NCBI GenBank assembly: GCA_016715075.1
Contig: JADKBK010000002.1
Location: forward strand, 186,001-250,000
DNA length: 64,000 nucleotides
Direction: 5' to 3'
Origin: Bacteroidales bacterium
GTDB lineage: Bacteria; Bacteroidota; Bacteroidia; Bacteroidales; VadinHA17
The notes below the pieces were generated by a model. It worked only from the letters and a program-made list of their open reading frames with translations. It had not been told where the DNA came from and did no database searches. Below, piece by piece: positions 61,883-64,000 of this stretch (position 1 is its first letter; each line of letters starts with the position of its first letter). The position numbers and the translations under genes were made by a program.

Positions 61883-63049
61883 TTAGAAATTCTCAGCTTC
61901 TTCAACCATGATCTCATAATTCCGCAGGGCAAGCTCTGAAATATTCCGTCCATAGGGGGATGCTGAAGGCATTAGAACAAATCCTCTGCCATCCCCTGAT
62001 GTTCCATCTGCAATAGACCGTTTTACAACTTCCCTGAACTTATCACCCGGCATGTATTCAATATCTGCTATTTCAATATTGCCAAACAGCACCAACTGCT
62101 TCCCATAACTGTTCCTTAAGTCTTTCAGCTCCACATCGCCATGAGGCGGAGGCTCAATGGGGTCTATTCCATCAGCTCCCATTCCAACAATGTAATCGAG
62201 GACATTCTTTATACGGCCGTGAGTATGGATGCGGACAATTCCGCCATACTGCCTGATCTGACTCACCATCGGGCCGGTATACCTTACAACATATTCATTG
62301 AACAGGTCAGGCGGAAGAAATGGTTCAGTAACAGCCTCAGGGCCATATATCCGCCATAATCTTCCCTGGAATTCTTTTGCTGTCTTTTCAGTTCGCTTAT
62401 AGATATAACGGGCATGTTTTTCAAGCAGGCGATGAAAAAGCTTATTCTCAGTATATGCAAATACTGTAAAATCCTCCATATTGAAGAGTGAGAATACAGC
62501 AGCAATAGGATCCTCGGTATCAACCATAACAATACCTCTGTCTCCAATCAGCTTTTCCTGTTCTTCCAAATGCCTGATATTGATATCTTCCTCAAAAATT
62601 TCATCCGGAAGTTCCAGAAACAGATTTGCATCGTCCGTATTTTTCAGGAGATATTCCAGTGTCCAGACAGTATCGAGGTTTTTGTCACGACGCGATAGGG
62701 TAGTTAATTTTCTGTTTCCGATTTTATAAGTAAGATGTGTAAACCGGCTATCGCCTTCTTCCCATACTTTCTCCTCAACGAACTGCTTCCTTATCGTTGC
62801 ATTGTCACTTCCGGCCCAGGCTAAATGTGACTGGGCTCTTACCGGACTTACCATTCTGATTATATCAGTGTGGTGTTCAGCCAGATCAAGTAATGGCTGC
62901 CATGAAGGGGAATTATAAATATTATATTTGTCAGGGTCCAGAGGATTAATCAGAAAACCTCCTATTTCGTAAAAATTCACTGGCGGATGATCAACTGGTT
63001 CACCCCTCAGGGTTGCCGTTAAGCGTTCACGTCCTGTCATTTGTACCAA
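61883..63049 (-). CDS. UroD-family protein, second copy
   Basis: 388 residues. MTGRERLTATLRGEPVDHPPVNFYEIGGFLINP is the N-terminus of the UroD-like group; further IVMVDTEDPIAAVFSLFNMEDFTVFAYTENKLF, WRIYGPEAVTEPFLPPDLFNEYV, GGIVRIHTHGRIKNVLDYIVGMGADGIDPIEPPPHGDVELKDLRNSYGKQLVLFGNIEIADIEYM. This is the methyltransferase-like, non-haem branch. It follows the deacetylase-like gene (20 bases) on the same strand. Possible role in methyl-group or sugar metabolism; unproved. Confidence 0.85.
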   Translation of the reverse strand: MVQMTGRERLTATLRGEPVDHPPVNFYEIGGFLINPLDPDKYNIYNSPSWQPLLDLAEHHTDIIRMVSPVRAQSHLAWAGSDNATIRKQFVEEKVWEEGDSRFTHLTYKIGNRKLTTLSRRDKNLDTVWTLEYLLKNTDDANLFLELPDEIFEEDINIRHLEEQEKLIGDRGIVMVDTEDPIAAVFSLFNMEDFTVFAYTENKLFHRLLEKHARYIYKRTEKTAKEFQGRLWRIYGPEAVTEPFLPPDLFNEYVVRYTGPMVSQIRQYGGIVRIHTHGRIKNVLDYIVGMGADGIDPIEPPPHGDVELKDLRNSYGKQLVLFGNIEIADIEYMPGDKFREVVKRSIADGTSGDGRGFVLMPSASPYGRNISELALRNYEIMVEEAENF

Positions 63050-63069
63050 ATTGTTTTTAACTTAATTAC

Positions 63070-64000
63070 TCAGAAAACGCACTCTTCAAGGAAAGCAGGT
63101 TCGTATCCGTTATCAGCAGCCCATTTGACAGCAGTCAGTATTTTTTGCCTGTAATCGGGCTGGTATCCCGGATAGGAAGGGTAAAAGTACTGTTCATGTG
63201 TCAAAAGATCAACATATGCAGACATATGGGGATCTTTCTTCAGATCATTAAGGAATGGAACTATCTCTTCAAGTTCGTGAGTATCGATAATTATTGAACA
63301 CCGGATAAAAATAATTCCTTCCTTGTTATCTCTCCATATAAGCCTTTTATTTATATGTCTTCTTTTTTCAACATCAAGGTAAAATGAGCATGGGGGAAGA
63401 TCATTATCTACATTGAAATCGCATGGTAAGCATTTAAATCCGGAATCTCGCAATGCACGGCAGCCTTCAACTGTTGCTTCACCCCAGTGAAGTGTAGTCA
63501 CAGGACCAGTAATTTCTTCCCCGGCAAACCTTCGGACCTGATTCATAACCAGATCACAGTCATGCTTTTACTTTTCATAACCTGCATTTTTATACGGCAT
63601 GTCCGGATCATTGGCCAATGCATGGAAGCTCAACCTGAGCCAATCTGAATTTGCCTTCCATTCACTTTTATATTTATCTGTCAATTGTGATATATTGAAC
63701 CCCTCGGTTTCATAATAAATATTGAGATGAATTTTTGTCCCATAGGTGCCATGTACCTGCTTTAGGAAACCCAGGTAAGGGTTTTCAAATATTGATTTAT
63801 ATTTATGGGAATTAACCGAAAGATCTTTAAGGAACCAGATATTATCATCAAGAGATAGCCTGTATTTATTTGAAAAGCCTTTTAGCCGGAATACTTTAAT
63901 ATTCTCTTTATATCCATTTTTATCTTCAGTCAGTTCGATTATATTTTCATAATTTTTCAGTCTCACTTCGGCCTTGTAGCGTCCCTCAATATAATTAGCC
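63070..64000 (-). pseudogene. Polysaccharide-deacetylase-like protein split by one in-frame stop, cut by window edge
   Basis: The frame is open to the right edge (upstream ANYIEGRYKAEVRLKNYEN), so the gene starts outside. Reads YRLSLDDNIWFLKDL, FLKQVHGTYGTKIHLNIYYETEGFNI, WLRLSFHALANDPDMPYKNAGYEK, then TAA (63568-63570), then in the SAME frame KHDCDLVMNQVRRFAGEEITGPVTTLHWGEATVEGCRALRDSGFKCLPC to the end at 63070. The pieces fit as one NodB-like fold (LDDN, SFHA, TTLHWGEA). The stop replaces one codon, e.g. a CAA or GAA. The Met at 63546 is internal. Either dead, miscalled, or read through. Confidence 0.75.

Overview
The window looks like chromosomal DNA of a Bacteroidota (Bacteroidetes) bacterium, probably of the order Bacteroidales/Marinilabiliales. 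Evidence: AT-rich DNA with weak Shine-Dalgarno sites; several promoters with the Bacteroidetes -7 box TAnnTTTG; many short-signal lipoproteins with fibronectin-like and FISUMP domains; LytS/LytTR two-component pairs; ECF sigma factors; 7TM-AraC regulators; an S23 four-helix-bundle gene; and Tat-exported sugar oxidoreductases. Genus cannot be fixed from sequence alone. Several features (single-base frameshifts, a low-complexity scar) suggest a draft or metagenome-derived assembly.

Layout. 0-6 kb: end of a FabH-like ketoacyl synthase, an outer-membrane barrel protein, a cold-shock gene with a 57-aa companion, a frameshifted beta-propeller lipoprotein, a repeat lipoprotein and a beta-carbonic anhydrase. 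6-17 kb: FISUMP lipoproteins, a broken quinone-oxidoreductase gene, a wrecked SnoaL-like gene, a LytS/LytTR pair with a downstream barrel protein, a GC-richer DUF4386 gene that looks acquired, a sugar isomerase and an NlpC/P60 lipoprotein. 17-24 kb: accessory region with a secreted TudS-like desulfidase, an ECF sigma/anti-sigma/thioredoxin-like/DsrE cluster, five copies of a ~138-bp IS21-like mini-element (MITE), two of which bracket a hicAB toxin-antitoxin pair, a decayed lipoprotein, and a tyrosine-recombinase remnant cut off by one mini-element next to tRNA-Gln. This reads as the wreck of a mobile island. 24-33 kb: DNRLRE lipoprotein, an S23 gene sandwiched between two 9-bp minisatellites, glnS, folB, a TauE exporter and a serine hydrolase. 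33-51 kb: a LytS/LytTR pair collapsed by a ~150-bp scar, galactonate-dehydratase-like enzyme plus ExuT-like transporter, GT39 transferase, ECF sigma, AraC regulator, Gfo/Idh oxidoreductase, PQQ-like propeller, dipeptidase, Kef-type antiporter, thermonuclease, propeller-phosphoesterase fusion and DEAD-box helicase. 51-64 kb: two UroD-family proteins, phosphoesterase, a DUF3863/TIM-barrel pair, tRNA-Cys followed by palindromes and a ~105-bp tandem repeat, a three-repeat lipoprotein, a sugar permease and a deacetylase-like gene interrupted by one in-frame stop.

How the genes work together. Tat-exported oxidoreductases, an enolase-superfamily dehydratase, MFS carriers, UroD-like and TIM-barrel proteins suggest a life on plant or algal sugars and sugar acids. 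Surface lipoproteins and barrels, with LytTR and ECF control, make up the envelope-facing part. The most unusual parts are the IS21-MITE/hicAB/integrase wreck at 17.9-24 kb, the secreted sulfur-redox sigma cluster, and the abundant intergenic repeat families (9-bp, 7-bp, CACAGAG, CGCAAAG and G/C palindromes).
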